A stretch of 64,000 bases of DNA, from NCBI GenBank assembly GCA_016706865.1, contig JADJIS010000003.1, positions 1,178,001-1,242,000 of the forward strand, given 5' to 3'. How positions within the stretch are numbered: position 1 is the stretch's first letter; each line of letters starts with the position of its first letter. The stretch is from Bacteroidota bacterium (GTDB lineage: Bacteria; Bacteroidota; Bacteroidia; Chitinophagales; BACL12). Below are positions 1 to 10,490 of this stretch, in pieces. The notes under the pieces are model-generated. The model worked only from the letters and a program-made list of their open reading frames with translations. It did no database searches and was not told where the DNA came from. The position numbers and the translations under genes are program-made.

Positions 1-2090
1 TCACTTTAGTAGAAGGAATAGAAGATGCAAATACGGCGGAAGGATATTTTGTGGACATCATATTATGTTTGAATATCTTATCGGAAAGGGCAAGTGTTTG
101 TAAACAAATCATTGAATATTTAAGAAATAACAATTTATATGATGTACATGTTGCGGGTGTTGAAATGGGAAATGAAGTGTATTTTAACTATGGAGAAGAT
201 TTAATGGGATTTATCGGTTTTGACGAATATTGGGAATATATTAATGGGGGTAATTATACTGGCGCAGCTCAAACAGACTTATTTTTTGTCTTACCTGACG
301 AAATGGAAGATGATCATGATTTTATAGAAGAATTAAAAGGTGATCCAAATTTTGAAGAGGTAAAAATTGGTTTGCCAGCAGAAAACCTGCCTAATTGCGG
401 AGTTGAATATGATTATGCTTTGATGCCTGTTGGAGAGCGTCCACATACAGCTCCGATACTGGGAGATGGTGCAGGTGAAGCAGACGATCCCTGCCCTTGT
501 GGCTACCCCGATTGGAATGTTGATATGGTTGATTATTATTCTGAAACTGTAACAGCAGGTGAAGGAACTAGATATGCGTTCGATGCCATTGTATTTCATA
601 CTTATTATAACCCTGATAATAGCAGTACAGCTTGTCTTGAAAATTCCAATTGGAGAGACATCATGCTATCCTTGCAACCAAACTATGATCCCGGAGATCC
701 TGATGATATAACCATTGCTGATTATACTTATACATCAGGCGAATGGGATTATATTTTAGAAGCTCCAGCACCACCAAATCCCTCTACACCTGATTCCGGG
801 ATTAATTGATGCTTTTAATGGAATTGCAGGCGTGCATCACCCAACCACAACTTCTGATTTACTTACCGGAAATTTTAGAGATTTTATACGAACTCGTATT
901 GATAATTCCTTTGAAGAACATGCTATTCAAATGCTTTTTACTGATAATGATGAAGAACCTGAAAATAAAGAGGTTTGGATTACTGAATATAACCTACATG
1001 ATGGACTCGAATTAGGTGATCCGACGGACCCAGATATCCAAACCCTGGAAAATATGTTACAACCTTTTGAAAGCACTGTTAGTAATTCTTTGCTCATGCC
1101 GCGATGTTACAAAATTGGTTTTTGTGGGATATTAAAACATCTTTTGATAATGATTATCGAAATGGGTATTTAACCAGAGCAACAATACAGAATGCATTAG
1201 CTGGAACCTCGATTGCTCACATGGGTCCTGCCAGTAGAGCGGACCAAGTTCTAATTGGAGATATAACAACTTGTGGAGATACTCCGATCCCAACTTATTT
1301 TATGAGAAAAGGAACATATTTCAGTCAATTACTATGGAGGACTCTTACCGATAATCACTTGCAATACCTTAAAACCTCGACAGCTATGTACACATATAAC
1401 AGCAACTTAGCACCAACAATTTTTCTTGCACCTTCTCAAAAGGAACTTTACGTTTACTATACAAATGTAAGATCAGGTTCACAACTTTTCGCATTTGATC
1501 CAGGGTCATTGGAAGATGCTTATGGTGGCGGAACGGTAACCTTGAGTAGTTCAGTTTCAGGAGAAATTCTTGATGCTGATCAATTATACTCAACTGCTGG
1601 AAATAGTGCTCTTTATAAAATCAATAGTGCATACACAACAGCGGGTGCAGTTCCAACATGTTCTTTAACTGTTCTCGCAGAAAATACTTATGAGATTTCA
1701 TCTTTAGATGCCATTACACCGTCTACTACTTGTCCGGGTGGGTTTTCAATTACAGGAGGTATTTGTGTTACTGTACCTGGTTATTCCATGGGTTATTTTG
1801 TAATACCTTTTACAGTTACCCCTAGATTAGGAGTTGTGGATGATATTTATAGCATATACCCAAATCCCGCCTCTACATATTTTAGGGTCCAACAAATAGA
1901 TAATATAAATGGCGAGGATAATAATATTTTAGTTGAAATTTATAGCATCTATGGTGGTCTTATTCAAAGACTTAATGTAACTGAAAATGAATCAATTGAT
2001 ATTTCTCAATTACCTGTAGGTGTATATAATGTTTTAATTAAAACCGAAGGTTCAAATACAGAATCAGAAAGTTTAATTAAAATGAAGTGA
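1..2090 (+). pseudogene. Secreted glycoside-hydrolase-like protein with T9SS sorting domain, 5' truncated, two frameshifts
   Basis: The frame is open from base 3, so the gene starts before the window. Three segments join into one protein: bases 3-809, then the +1 frame from about 790 to 1095, then a return to the first frame up to 2090. Two single-base indels (near 785 and 1095) explain this. The first segment carries VEMGNE and the middle one WITEYN, a pair resembling the acid/base and nucleophile glutamates of clan A TIM-barrel glycosidases, but I cannot name the family. The last 80 residues hold a type A T9SS sorting domain (IYPNPAS, then LPVGVYNVLIKT), so the protein should be exported to the cell surface. 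The indels look like sequence errors rather than decay, because the protein is otherwise coherent. Confidence 0.7.
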
Positions 2091-2121
2091 GAATATATCA
2101 ATAGTATTGAATATTATATGT

Positions 2122-2156
2122 AATAAAACCTGCTATTATTCGTAGTGGGTTTTATT
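2122..2156 (+). terminator. Hairpin terminator after the first gene
   Basis: An imperfect inverted repeat with arms ATAAAACC and GGTTTTAT around a short loop is followed by a T-rich run. It begins about 30 bases after the stop codon of the upstream T9SS protein gene. Confidence 0.6.
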
Positions 2157-2412
2157 ATTTTATTCATAAAGTCACACTCACCAAAGAAAAGAAATAAGAA
2201 GGGCTGGCTTTCGACCACCATTTGCTTGAAAAAACCCTTTCGAGTTATATATCTATAATTATTTAAAAATAAGAATTATTAAAATCCATCGCTAAATCGA
2301 TGACTTTTAAACGGGGGAAATTGAAATTAGGAATAACAATCCCTGTGATAACATAATCCCGCTGAATGGGGATTCATTTATTCCGGTAACCTTAAAAAAG
2401 CGGGATTCCCCT
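2157..2412. other. Intergenic region with inverted repeat near the arfB 3' end
   Basis: No coding frame is credible here. Between about 2356 and 2410 the sequences AATCCCGCT and AGCGGGATT form an inverted repeat just downstream of arfB (minus strand), with a run of T on the minus strand. It may act as the arfB terminator. Confidence 0.4.
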
Positions 2413-2820
2413 CTACTCCACATCCGGCTTCCTCCGCAAACTCTTCACATCACCCTTAATCTTTTTCTCCTTTATTCTCTTTTCCTTCACCGCTTTCGGT
2501 GTTTTGGTTTTAATACGCTTTTTAACAGGTGTGAGGGCTTTAATTATTAATTCATGTAGTTTTTCTATGGATTTATTCTTATTTCTTAATTGAGACCGGT
2601 CTTCATCACAAACAATACGAATAAATCCATCTTCCTGAATTCTGTTGGATAATTTTTGTAATAATATTTCTTTTTGTTCCGCAGTCAGAATTTGCGAATC
2701 GGAAATAGAAAAATACAATTCCACCTTGGAAGAAACCTTGTTAACGTTTTGGCCACCTTTGCCACCGCTTCTTACGGCTTTGAACGTACATTCAGGGGTA
2801 AGGTCAAACGAAGTTTTCAT
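2413..2820 (-). CDS. arfB: Peptidyl-tRNA hydrolase ArfB, ribosome rescue factor
   Basis: This 135-residue protein is a short class I release-factor-like protein. The catalytic GGQ lies at residues 22-24 in the context SGGKGGQNVNKVSSKVEL, typical of ArfB/YaeJ. The C-terminal tail (about residues 95-135) is rich in Lys and Arg, as expected for the part of ArfB that enters the empty mRNA channel of a stalled 70S ribosome. The stop-codon recognition domains of RF1/RF2 are absent, which separates it from prfA/prfB. It hydrolyses peptidyl-tRNA on non-stop ribosomes. It appears to be monocistronic and is one of the few uninterrupted genes in the first 15 kb. Confidence 0.93.
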   Translation of the reverse strand: MKTSFDLTPECTFKAVRSGGKGGQNVNKVSSKVELYFSISDSQILTAEQKEILLQKLSNRIQEDGFIRIVCDEDRSQLRNKNKSIEKLHELIIKALTPVKKRIKTKTPKAVKEKRIKEKKIKGDVKSLRRKPDVE

Positions 2821-3130
2821 AACGAGTTATAGGAATTTATTAATTTGTTAATTGTCAATTTGGTAATTTAATTTACACCAAAAGATTTTATTTATGATTA
2901 ATAATTTAAGTTACCATTAGAACTTAATGTATTCTCGACCAAAGCCTAATTTTCAAAATGGATGCATTCGTAAATTATCATGCAAATTCAATTTCCAATG
3001 GATTGTAAAAGTATCCTCCGGTCAATCAATTATCCAATTGAAAATTATCAAATTACCAAATGCTAGCACCCTCCCGTCAATCAATTACCAAATTGACAAT
3101 TACCAATCCGCCGCGGCGGACCAAATATCT
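2821..3130. repeat. AT-rich intergenic region with 7-base periodic repeats and a GC palindrome
   Basis: Two stretches (about 2840-2875 and 3020-3106) repeat words of the type TCAATTA, CCAAATT, GACAATT at roughly seven-base spacing. The perfect palindrome TCCGCCGCGGCGGA (3107-3120) interrupts this AT-rich repeat; the same 14-mer recurs at 44025-44038. No gene is seen. Confidence 0.6.
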
Positions 3131-3580
3131 TCACCCTCTCATTTTATCCAGAAGATCACTCAATATCACCGCTTCCTTTTTGTCGAGTTTGTTCAAATTT
3201 CCTTCGAAAATTTTTATTTCGGAATCTATTTGTTTGAGCAATTTTAATCCTTTTTTTGATAATACAACATCAACTTGCCGGGCATCGGTTTTACATTTTT
3301 TACGTTCTACGAGACCTTTTAATGCAAGTTTATCTACAAGACGTGAGGCATTACTCATTTTATCGAGCATACGGTCTATCAACAGGTTTACACTTGCTGG
3401 TTTGGGGTATTGTCCGCGCAAAATTCGAAGAATATTATATTGTTGGGGTGACAATTCATAATTCCTGAAAAACTGAATTTGCCTGATACTTAACCAGCTA
3501 TTGGTAAACATTAAGTTAACCATTAGCTTGTGATACTCATCATCAAATTTCGCCTGTTTTATTTCATTCTCCAGATTCAT
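3131..3580 (-). CDS. MarR family transcriptional regulator
   Basis: The 149-residue protein has the MarR winged-helix layout: an N-terminal helix region, a helix-turn-helix around SVNLLIDRMLDKMSNASRLV and a wing at GLVERKKCKTDARQV containing the conserved D-x-R pattern, then a C-terminal dimerisation helix. The frame is open 19 codons upstream, but the ATG at 3580 (MNLENEIKQAKF) gives the usual family length and N-terminus. It stands alone, so its target is not evident; it may control itself or the neighbouring secreted protein. No ligand can be inferred. Confidence 0.88.
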   Translation of the reverse strand: MNLENEIKQAKFDDEYHKLMVNLMFTNSWLSIRQIQFFRNYELSPQQYNILRILRGQYPKPASVNLLIDRMLDKMSNASRLVDKLALKGLVERKKCKTDARQVDVVLSKKGLKLLKQIDSEIKIFEGNLNKLDKKEAVILSDLLDKMRG

Positions 3581-3667
3581 GGTCGCTAAATTAAATTGTG
3601 AAATTATAAATAACCCGGAAAAAGAAAAACCGGCCAATAAAATGCAAGCTTTAAATTCTTTAAGTCA

Positions 3668-5595
3668 TTACTGCTTTATAAATTGTTTGGTTGTTTTATT
3701 CCCATTACTTTCCACCAAAATAAAGTAATTTCCCTTAGCAAGCTCACGCACTTCATTAACAACAACTATTGTATTTGCTTCGTTCACCTGATATTGTTTG
3801 TTTAACAATATGGAACCCTTCACATCAAATATTCTTATAGACGTTACCCCAGTAGCAGAACCTAAAGAAACGGATAAATGATCAGTGGCAAGTGATGGAA
3901 ATATACTGATATCAGTTAATTCCCCTTCTCTATGCGCCGGAGTAACAAAATCCAGTATGGTTGACCTATCCGTCCAACCACCATCACATTTTGCCTGCAC
4001 ATACCCAATATAATGCGCTCCAGGCACCAATACGCCTACTATAACCACAGAATCCTGGGTAGGAACCGTGTATTGCATTCCAACAACATCCACCCGTTTA
4101 AGATATAATCGATATTTCTGCGCTCCATAAAGCCACTGCCAGCCAACTGTTACAGAATTTGGTGTAATAAAAAAAATGGAAGGATGCGCAGGAGGATCGC
4201 ATTGCTGCGGTTGTCCGTAAAGGCATAAACTATACCCTCTCTCCCGGAGATCACCTGAATATTCATCACCTGAAACAACGATATCATCATATCCATCGCC
4301 ATTAATATCTCCTGCATTACAAGATTTGTTCCAACAACCGCATTGCTGTCTGGTCCTTTAAATGTCCATGTAGGAACGCGTTGAGGTCCTTTTGGTCCTC
4401 CTAAATATAATTCGGCCTTTCCGGCGTTTAACAAATCACCATTATCATAATATTTTGATCCGACTAAAAGATCTCCATAACCATCGTGATTAATATCTCC
4501 TCCCTCATTTACATTAAAGGCAAACCTTTCATCGTATTGACTGCCATGTGCTTCCCATCCGATATCATCCGTAAGTCCGTCAGAACCACCGTAATAAACA
4601 TTTAATCTGCCCGATTGATAAATACCATTCGCATCAAAGCGCGGAGAACCGACAACAACATCATCATATCCATCACCATTCAAATCGCCCGCTGTAGATT
4701 GATTGATCGCAAAAAACGAAGTGTCCATTGCACCACCAACGGCCATAAATTCGAGGTCCTCATCCACTCCGGTATCATCACCTCTGAAAACGCATATCAT
4801 TCCATCACCGATCAAAATATATATCCTCCTATGCTGATATCCATATAACCGTCACCATTAACATCACCGGCTTTATCAAGGGAAACCCCAATATTTGCAT
4901 CAGTGGTTAGTCCTATCTCCACAAAATTTTCTGTTGCGGCGGGACCTTCAGAAGTTCCTAAAAACACCCATGCCTTACCTGCTTTATTTCCGAGATCGCC
5001 TAAACCTTCATCATCGTCCCAACCGTGTGCGCCAACCATAATGTCATCAAATCCATCCTTATTAATATCACCCACTATAGCTAAGGCTTCACCAAGTTTA
5101 GCACCTTTCCTGTTGCCCACCATGGTCCAGGAAGCAACGGTATCGGGGCCATCGGGACCCCCTTTATAAAAATACACCTTGCCTTCATTCGATTTTGTAT
5201 TTTTAAACTGATGGGCTCCAATCAAAACATCTGCATAACCATCATTATTAACATCTCCTCTTATAGAAACGCATCTTCCTAACCCGCTGCTATCGTGTTC
5301 GCCATATTTCACCCAGCCTGCTGTGTCGGCCAATCCTGCTGCAGAACCAAAATAGATAAAAACTGCACCTTCACTAGGCAAATGCATGGGTATATTCGGG
5401 AGCGCCGACAATTACATCATCGTAACCATCTCCATTCACATCACCACCGCCATCTATCCAAAAACCAAATTCTGAATTTGCATTATTCCCCTCCATAGAC
5501 CAACTGAATTCCTCTGCAACCGGGGGTATAATTAATCCCGTAAATAGGACAACAGTTGATATAGATAAAATTGCTTTTGTATAATTAAATCGCAT
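3668..5595 (-). pseudogene. FG-GAP repeat (integrin alpha-like) T9SS protein, three frameshifts
   Basis: Four segments on the minus strand (5595-5374, 5411-4812, 4815-about 4315, about 4330-3668) form one protein of about 640 residues. It starts with a signal peptide, followed by at least six FG-GAP repeats, each with the calcium-binding pattern D-x-NGDGYDD-(I/V)-xVG, predicted to fold as a beta-propeller. A fibronectin-III-like stretch (PNSVTVGWQW) precedes a C-terminal T9SS sorting domain ending in KGNYFILVESNGNKTTKQF. Reading through near 4315 restores another intact repeat (AGDINGDGYDDIVV), so the breaks look like single-base sequence errors. It is probably a cell-surface or secreted binding protein; the ligand is unknown. 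Confidence 0.8.
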
Positions 5596-5625
5596 TCAAC
5601 TTCTGTTTATTCAATAAAGGTAAAA

Positions 5626-5633
5626 CAAAAGTA
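5626..5633 (-). promoter_or_regulatory. Putative -7 promoter element of the FG-GAP gene
   Basis: The minus strand reads TACTTTTG, matching the Bacteroidota -7 consensus TAnnTTTG, about 30 bases upstream of the ATG at 5595. No clear -33 TTG is present at normal spacing. Confidence 0.4.
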
Positions 5634-5691
5634 TCTTACACACCCAATGATTTTAATCATTTTATCAACTTTGAATTTAATACGCTGATAA

Positions 5692-8104
5692 TCAGAATAC
5701 AATGGAAAGCTGTAATACCCAGTTTCTTCCGGCTTGTGGATAATAACCCATCAATTGATTTTGGGTGTTATCGGCTATATATCTGTAAATCCAAGCATTG
5801 CTTTCGTATTGTTCGTTCAATACATTTTGTGTTATAAATGATATATATAATTCATTTATGGAAGTGGTTTTTATGGTATAACTCAGTTTAACATCGTTCA
5901 ATAAATATGGATCAATATCTCGCAAGTCACTTTTGGTGTTATCTGCATATTGTTTTCCGACAAATTTGCTGATCAAAGCAATATCAAAATGTTGTTCTGA
6001 TTTCTTTTTTTCATTTTGTTTTTGAAGAAAAATAAAATTTAAATTACTGTATGCAACCACGGAGGGTGAAAATGCAATATCGGTATTTGCATATTCAAAG
6101 GTCATTTGAGAACCATCATCCCAATTGTCAACACATTCGGTATAGAGTAATAATATTTTTGCTGAAGGAAGTATTCGCATTCCAGGAAAGTTTACTGAAA
6201 AAATAATTTGCTCCATGCCAGTTCAATTCCTGTTCTGTAACTTTCTGGAACGTTCGTTCTGGTATAGGCGCCAACATCATTAATTTCTCCAGTAAGAATT
6301 AATTGATCGCGATAATACATATAATATGCATTTATCATTAATTGCCATCCTCTTATTTGTAATCGTTCACCCAATTCTGCATTATATAAAATTTCAGGAG
6401 TTGGTCTGCTTATTGGAGATGATTCCACATAATCATCTCTATTGGGTTCTTTACCGGATTTTCCAAAATAAATATAAGCATTTGCATTTTGTTGTGCAAC
6501 CAGGTAATTCCAACCTTAGGATTAAAAAATAACAGATCAACATTTTGTTGCACCGAATTTCCGACCTGATCGGCGCCAAGAAATGCATAATTTACCTGCC
6601 GAACCTGTGCATCTACAAAAAATTTAAATCGCCGAATGTCTGCAGTTAATTGGGCAAAAATATTTCCATCTTTTTTTGTTGCATCATTATCATACCAGGT
6701 ATGATCATAGCTGAATGGAGATGCATATTCTGCCCAAATTATTTTTCCGAAATGATTTCCATTCAAATAATAATATGCCGCTCCGGCATTTAATTTTATT
6801 GTATTATTAATTTCTCCCGAATACTGAACATACGCTCCCAGATAATCATTATCCAACCATTTTTGTGTGATCATATCTGTTGTTAAAATGGTATCTGAAT
6901 TAAGTGTAAAAGGAGCAGCGCCATAATCCTCAAATAACTGTTCTTCCTCTAGTTGTTCGTAATAACCTGAGCCTTTGGTATAATTAAAAGTGACGTCAAT
7001 TTTTGAATAATAATTAAAATAAAAATGGTTGTGCCATTGATAATGTGTTTGCACATAATTATCGGTTTGATCTTTATAAGTATAAGGATTAAAAGTTCTG
7101 TTTGTATCCAATATTTCTGCAGGAACTCCACCCCACGATTGATAAGTATGCTCCTCCCCTGAAAATACATTTAATTCGGATGCATAATTTTTTGAAGTAT
7201 ATGCAGAGGTAATAAAAAATGACGCGAGATCTGCATGGGAACGATCAATAAATCCATCAGCATCTACCTTAGAGGCGCGACCTTCCAAATACCAATGATC
7301 TCGTAATTTACCTGTTCCAAATGCAGCAGAGGTTTTTAATAAATTAAATGAACCTACAGAAGTATTTATTTTAGCAAATGGTTTTTGTTCGAGTTTATTA
7401 GTGAATATATTTATAGAAGCTCCTAAAGAACTTATTCCATAGGTGGAAGTTCCAACACCGCGTTGTATTTGAATATCATCCACAGAGCTTGCAAAATCAG
7501 GAAGGTCGACCCAATATGTTTGCTGACTTTCCGCATCATTATAGGGAACTCCGTTTATGGAAATATTTACACGTGTGGCATCAGAACCTCTAATTCTTAT
7601 TCCGGTATATCCGACTCCGTTTCCGGCATCCGAAGTAACAACAGCTGACGGAGTTGATTCCAAAAGAAAGGGCATATCCTCCCCAAAATTATTTTTATTT
7701 AATTCCGCTCCTGTAATATTTGTAATGGTAACCGGAGAAGTATTTTCAACCCGTGAAGCAGTTATAGTAACTGCCTGAAATAAATTATTAATGGGCTCCA
7801 TGTAAAGTGTTACATTACAAATAGCCGGATTAACTCCTGTGCATTGAAATGTGGTGTTAGAATCCACCTGTTTATATGCAATATGTTTAAGTACAATTTC
7901 GAAGTTTATATTCTTAGATAATAAATCGAAATTTCCCATTTCTCCGGTATAGAATAAAGTATCTTCCTTCGGCAAAAAAACCGCAACATTTGGTATAGGT
8001 TTATTTGTAGAAATATCTATAACAGTTCCTGAAATATGCGACTGTGCAAAAATATTATTTACAAAAAAAGCGGCGATCAGTAAAATGAAAAGTCCACGTT
8101 GCAT
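5692..8104 (-). pseudogene. TonB-dependent receptor for a thiamin-type substrate, two frameshifts
   Basis: Segments 8104 to about 6515, 6500 to 6205 and 6216 to 5692 join into an outer-membrane receptor of about 790 residues. In order: signal peptide (1-20), a carboxypeptidase-regulatory-like domain (about 22-100), a TonB plug domain (about 115-230, with GIRIRGSDATRVNISINGVP and the IQRGVGTSTYG turn), and a 22-strand-type barrel ending in aromatic residue Phe (LQLSIVF). A TPP riboswitch lies directly in its leader, which is established for the OMR1 class of thiamin-related TonB receptors in Bacteroidetes. Import of thiamin or a precursor is therefore inferred. The frameshifts near 6515 and 6205 keep full homology across the joins and look like indel errors. 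Confidence 0.85.
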
Positions 8105-8169
8105 AAAAAATTATTTATAAAAATAAATTCCTGCAAATGGAGCCTCTGCGAAAGGAAGAAAATTGTTGA

Positions 8170-8256
8170 TCCTCAATCCCTACCCGGAATTACCCGGCCA
8201 GGTTCGATGGGTTTAATCTCAGTCGCCAACCGAAGCAGACAACACCCCATGAGATG
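8170..8256 (-). ncRNA. TPP riboswitch (THI element)
   Basis: The minus strand carries the conserved thi-box blocks in order: ATGGGGTG at the 5' side, CTGAGATTAAACCC, GAACCTG, GGGTAATTCCGGG and GTAGGGA, closed by a P1 stem of CTCA with TGAG. The aptamer ends about 65 bases before the start codon of the TonB receptor. No strong U-tract terminator follows, so control of translation initiation is the likelier mode. A -7 promoter element (8260-8267) lies immediately upstream, so the riboswitch RNA probably starts here independently of the kinase gene. Confidence 0.95.
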
Positions 8257-8259
8257 GTG

Positions 8260-8267
8260 CAAAATTA
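8260..8267 (-). promoter_or_regulatory. Promoter -7 element driving the TPP riboswitch leader
   Basis: The minus strand reads TAATTTTG, an exact TAnnTTTG match. Initiation a few bases downstream would coincide with the 5' end of the riboswitch aptamer at about 8256, which supports this start site. Confidence 0.6.
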
Positions 8268-8275
8268 ATAAAAAT

Positions 8276-8800
8276 TCAGAACATATTTCCCTGACTCAAT
8301 TCAAGATATCCCAAAACGGTATTCATTCTGTTTTCCACGGAGCCTGTAAGTTCGATAAATCGTTTGCGGTATTGTATCAGATGTTCTTTATGCACCTGAT
8401 AAAGTTCACCTCTTCGAGTTTCATCTTCCCGCAACGGATCCGGCACCCAGGGAAAATCGGGTGAACACAGAAAATACATTTCAGGTGTTCTGTCGGCAAA
8501 GGCATGCGTTAACCAAAGATCACATTGTTGAAACTTATCCTCACACCAGATTTTTATTGTTAAAAGATCGGTATCACAAATTAAAACATGTGGATTTAGC
8601 GACTTTATTTTCTCTTCTTCACTCATTTGCAACATTGCAATACTGCAAAGATCCTCATAAGAATAAATTCCGTTTAAATTATGAATATATGCCCTGGAAA
8701 CCTCCTGAACATGAGGAAGATTTAAAAATCCTGCAAGTTTTTCCGTAAGTGTTGTTTTACCTGTTGATTCCGGTCCTGTAAATACTATTTTCCGCATCAT
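8276..8800 (-). CDS. NadR-like P-loop kinase
   Basis: This 175-residue protein begins MMRKIVFTGPESTGKTTL, a Walker A motif at the extreme N-terminus, and contains VSRAY, ICDTDLLTIKIW and DFPWVPDPLRED, all typical of the ribosylnicotinamide kinase domain of NadR and related AAA ATPases. It directly follows the PnuC-type transporter, a pairing in which the kinase traps the imported nucleoside or vitamin by phosphorylation. The substrate could be nicotinamide riboside or, given the adjacent TPP riboswitch and receptor, thiamin; sequence alone does not decide. In the sequence as given the transporter frame runs into this gene without a stop, so the ATG at 8800 or 8797 is chosen by homology to the P-loop start. 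Confidence 0.8.
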   Translation of the reverse strand: MMRKIVFTGPESTGKTTLTEKLAGFLNLPHVQEVSRAYIHNLNGIYSYEDLCSIAMLQMSEEEKIKSLNPHVLICDTDLLTIKIWCEDKFQQCDLWLTHAFADRTPEMYFLCSPDFPWVPDPLREDETRRGELYQVHKEHLIQYRKRFIELTGSVENRMNTVLGYLELSQGNMF

Positions 8801-9443
8801 TTTTGTAACTATTTTATTTTGCAATTTACGATACCAGGAAATAAATCCTGCAAACGCTAATATTGTAAATATACAATATTGAAACGAACTTAAACACAAT
8901 CCTTTACTAAAAAATAAAGGTATACAAATTGCATTACCCATTATCCAAAAATCCAGTTTTCAATTTTCTTTTGAGCCATCAGAACCATGGCGACGAAAAA
9001 CAAAGCCGTAGTAATGCCATCCCAATATGGAACTACAGAATCAGTGTAAGAATCTAGCAGAAAACCAATTATCCCACCTAATAAAAAAGCTGCAAATAAA
9101 TACAACAAATTTACCGACAACTTGTTGTAAACAATTTCCGCTTCTTCCTTTACTGCAGGCGTCTCAGCCGAATTTAATAGACCCGAGTCTATCTCCTTTC
9201 CTCCAACGCTTAATTCCGGATGTTGCAATTTTCCGCCATGTTTCCAATAATACCATCCATAAAGACTCACAACAAAATAATAAAAGTTTATACCAGCATC
9301 AGCATACAACTTCACCTCTAAACAAATATAAACATAAAGAAAATGACTTATAATTCCTATCGGATATACCAATATACTTTCCTTTTTGATACCCAAACGC
9401 TCAAAATACCAGTAATAACCGCAATAATTTCCGGAATTGTCAT
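8801..9443 (-). pseudogene. pnuC: PnuC/PnuT family vitamin transporter, frameshifted
   Basis: The conceptual protein of about 215 residues starts at the ATG at 9443 (MTIPEIIAVITGILSVWVSK), shifts frame in an A5 run near 9385, continues through KKESILVYPIGI, YADAGINFYY and the PnuC signature YGWYYWKHGG, and shifts again in a T5 run near 8947 into GNAICIPLFFSKG, SSFQYCIFTILA and SWYRKL. About seven membrane helices are expected. Adding one base to each homopolymer restores the family sequence exactly, which is strong evidence for sequencing indels. PnuC proteins move nicotinamide riboside, and PnuT relatives near TPP riboswitches move thiamin. It precedes the kinase gene in the same direction. 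Confidence 0.82.
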
Positions 9444-9487
9444 CAATAAAAAGGAATCGTGTAAACAATCCTGCAACTGCTAGGCCT

Positions 9488-9520
9488 TAAAAAAAACAAA
9501 GCTGCAACTAATTGTGCAGC
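9488..9520 (-). terminator. Rho-independent terminator of the DUF4197 gene
   Basis: On the minus strand GCTGCA, an 8-base loop and TGCAGC form a stem followed by TTTG and eight T residues. It lies 30 bases beyond the stop codon at 9549. Confidence 0.8.
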
Positions 9521-9548
9521 CTTGCGAGTTTATTATTTAAATATAAAG

Positions 9549-10244
9549 TTAATTTCCTCCAAAAACATCCTGCAACAACTGCGAAACCTGATGTTCTATA
9601 TCTGTTCTGATTTTCATTTCTTCCTGACCAAATAAAATAAATAATCCATCCAAACCTTTGTTTGTGGTATAATCTGCAAGATCGGTATTCACATCCTCAG
9701 TAAAAGGAATGGAGTTATAAAGGTCAATTACATCACCCCAAATTTGTTGTGCACCCACATTTTCCAACGAATTTTGAATATCCGGTTTAAAGGCGTCATA
9801 CAAACCATTAAAGGTATTCACTCTGAGGTATCCTGTAGCTGCAGTATCAGAACCGTTTAAAATATTCATGGCATCATCAAAAGTAATATTGGTGATAGCA
9901 TCAATAAAAATTGGTTTTGCTTCATCCGCTGCATCTTCTGCTGCGCGATTGAGAGAAACAATAAAAGCATCTATCAGATCATCACCTCCAGGAACAGCAC
10001 CTACAACAGTTTGTACAATTCCAGCTTCTTCCGGAAAAAATATTGAAATATCCGGATTTAATAAATATCCGTTTAAAGCCGAACCTTTTGTTACTGCTGT
10101 ATCGGTTCCAACATTTAATGCTTCTTTTAGAGCTGCCGCAACATCATCATCACCAAGTATATCATTCAGATTAAGATCTTCACAGGAAATAAAAACGGTT
10201 GACAGGGCAAATGGAACTAAAAATAAATAGTGTAGTTTTTTCAT
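9549..10244 (-). CDS. DUF4197 domain lipoprotein
   Basis: The 231-residue protein has a lipoprotein signal peptide (lipobox TVFISC, lipidated Cys at 21). The body matches DUF4197: DVAAALKEALNVG, then an SLNRAAEDAADEAKPIF helix, ITFDDAMNILNGSDTAATGY and a KPDIQNSLENVG segment. The family is widespread in Bacteroidota and Proteobacteria and has no assigned activity. The gene is intact and has its own terminator. It is expected to sit in the periplasm or on the outer membrane; no partner is apparent. Confidence 0.88.
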   Translation of the reverse strand: MKKLHYLFLVPFALSTVFISCEDLNLNDILGDDDVAAALKEALNVGTDTAVTKGSALNGYLLNPDISIFFPEEAGIVQTVVGAVPGGDDLIDAFIVSLNRAAEDAADEAKPIFIDAITNITFDDAMNILNGSDTAATGYLRVNTFNGLYDAFKPDIQNSLENVGAQQIWGDVIDLYNSIPFTEDVNTDLADYTTNKGLDGLFILFGQEEMKIRTDIEHQVSQLLQDVFGGN

Positions 10245-10318
10245 ATCATCAATTTCACCACGAAGATAAAATATCGTGCCATATTAGTGGTTTTTTTTAA
10301 TAATAGTTGGATTTGGGG

Positions 10319-10412
10319 GCAGTAGGCAGTGGCAGTAGGCAGTTCGTTCCAGGTTTAGTCCAATTTTGATTCGGAGCCCTCTAAATACTATATATACTAT
10401 ATACTAAATACT
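10319..10412. repeat. Heptamer repeat tracts
   Basis: Bases 10319-10344 repeat GCAGTAG/GCAGTGG-type words, and 10383-10412 repeat TATATAC/TAAATAC. Both have a seven-base period with one short unit in the first. They lie between divergently transcribed genes. Confidence 0.6.
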
Positions 10413-10443
10413 CCTTTTTCGCGGAAACCGTTAAAATATGTCT

Positions 10444-10474
10444 TTGTTGCGGAAACGAATGCAGGATAATTTTG
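10444..10474 (+). promoter_or_regulatory. Bacteroidota-type promoter of the CxxCH lipoprotein cluster
   Basis: TTG at 10444-10446 and TAATTTTG at 10467-10474 are separated by 20 bases, matching the -33/-7 pattern of Bacteroidota primary sigma promoters. The start codon follows 16 bases later. Confidence 0.65.
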
Positions 10475-10490
10475 TTGTATTAATTGAAGT

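Noticed and set aside
9868..10230. Plus-strand open frame opposite the DUF4197 gene
   Set aside because: It mirrors the codon structure of the real minus-strand gene, which has a signal peptide, a family match and a terminator.
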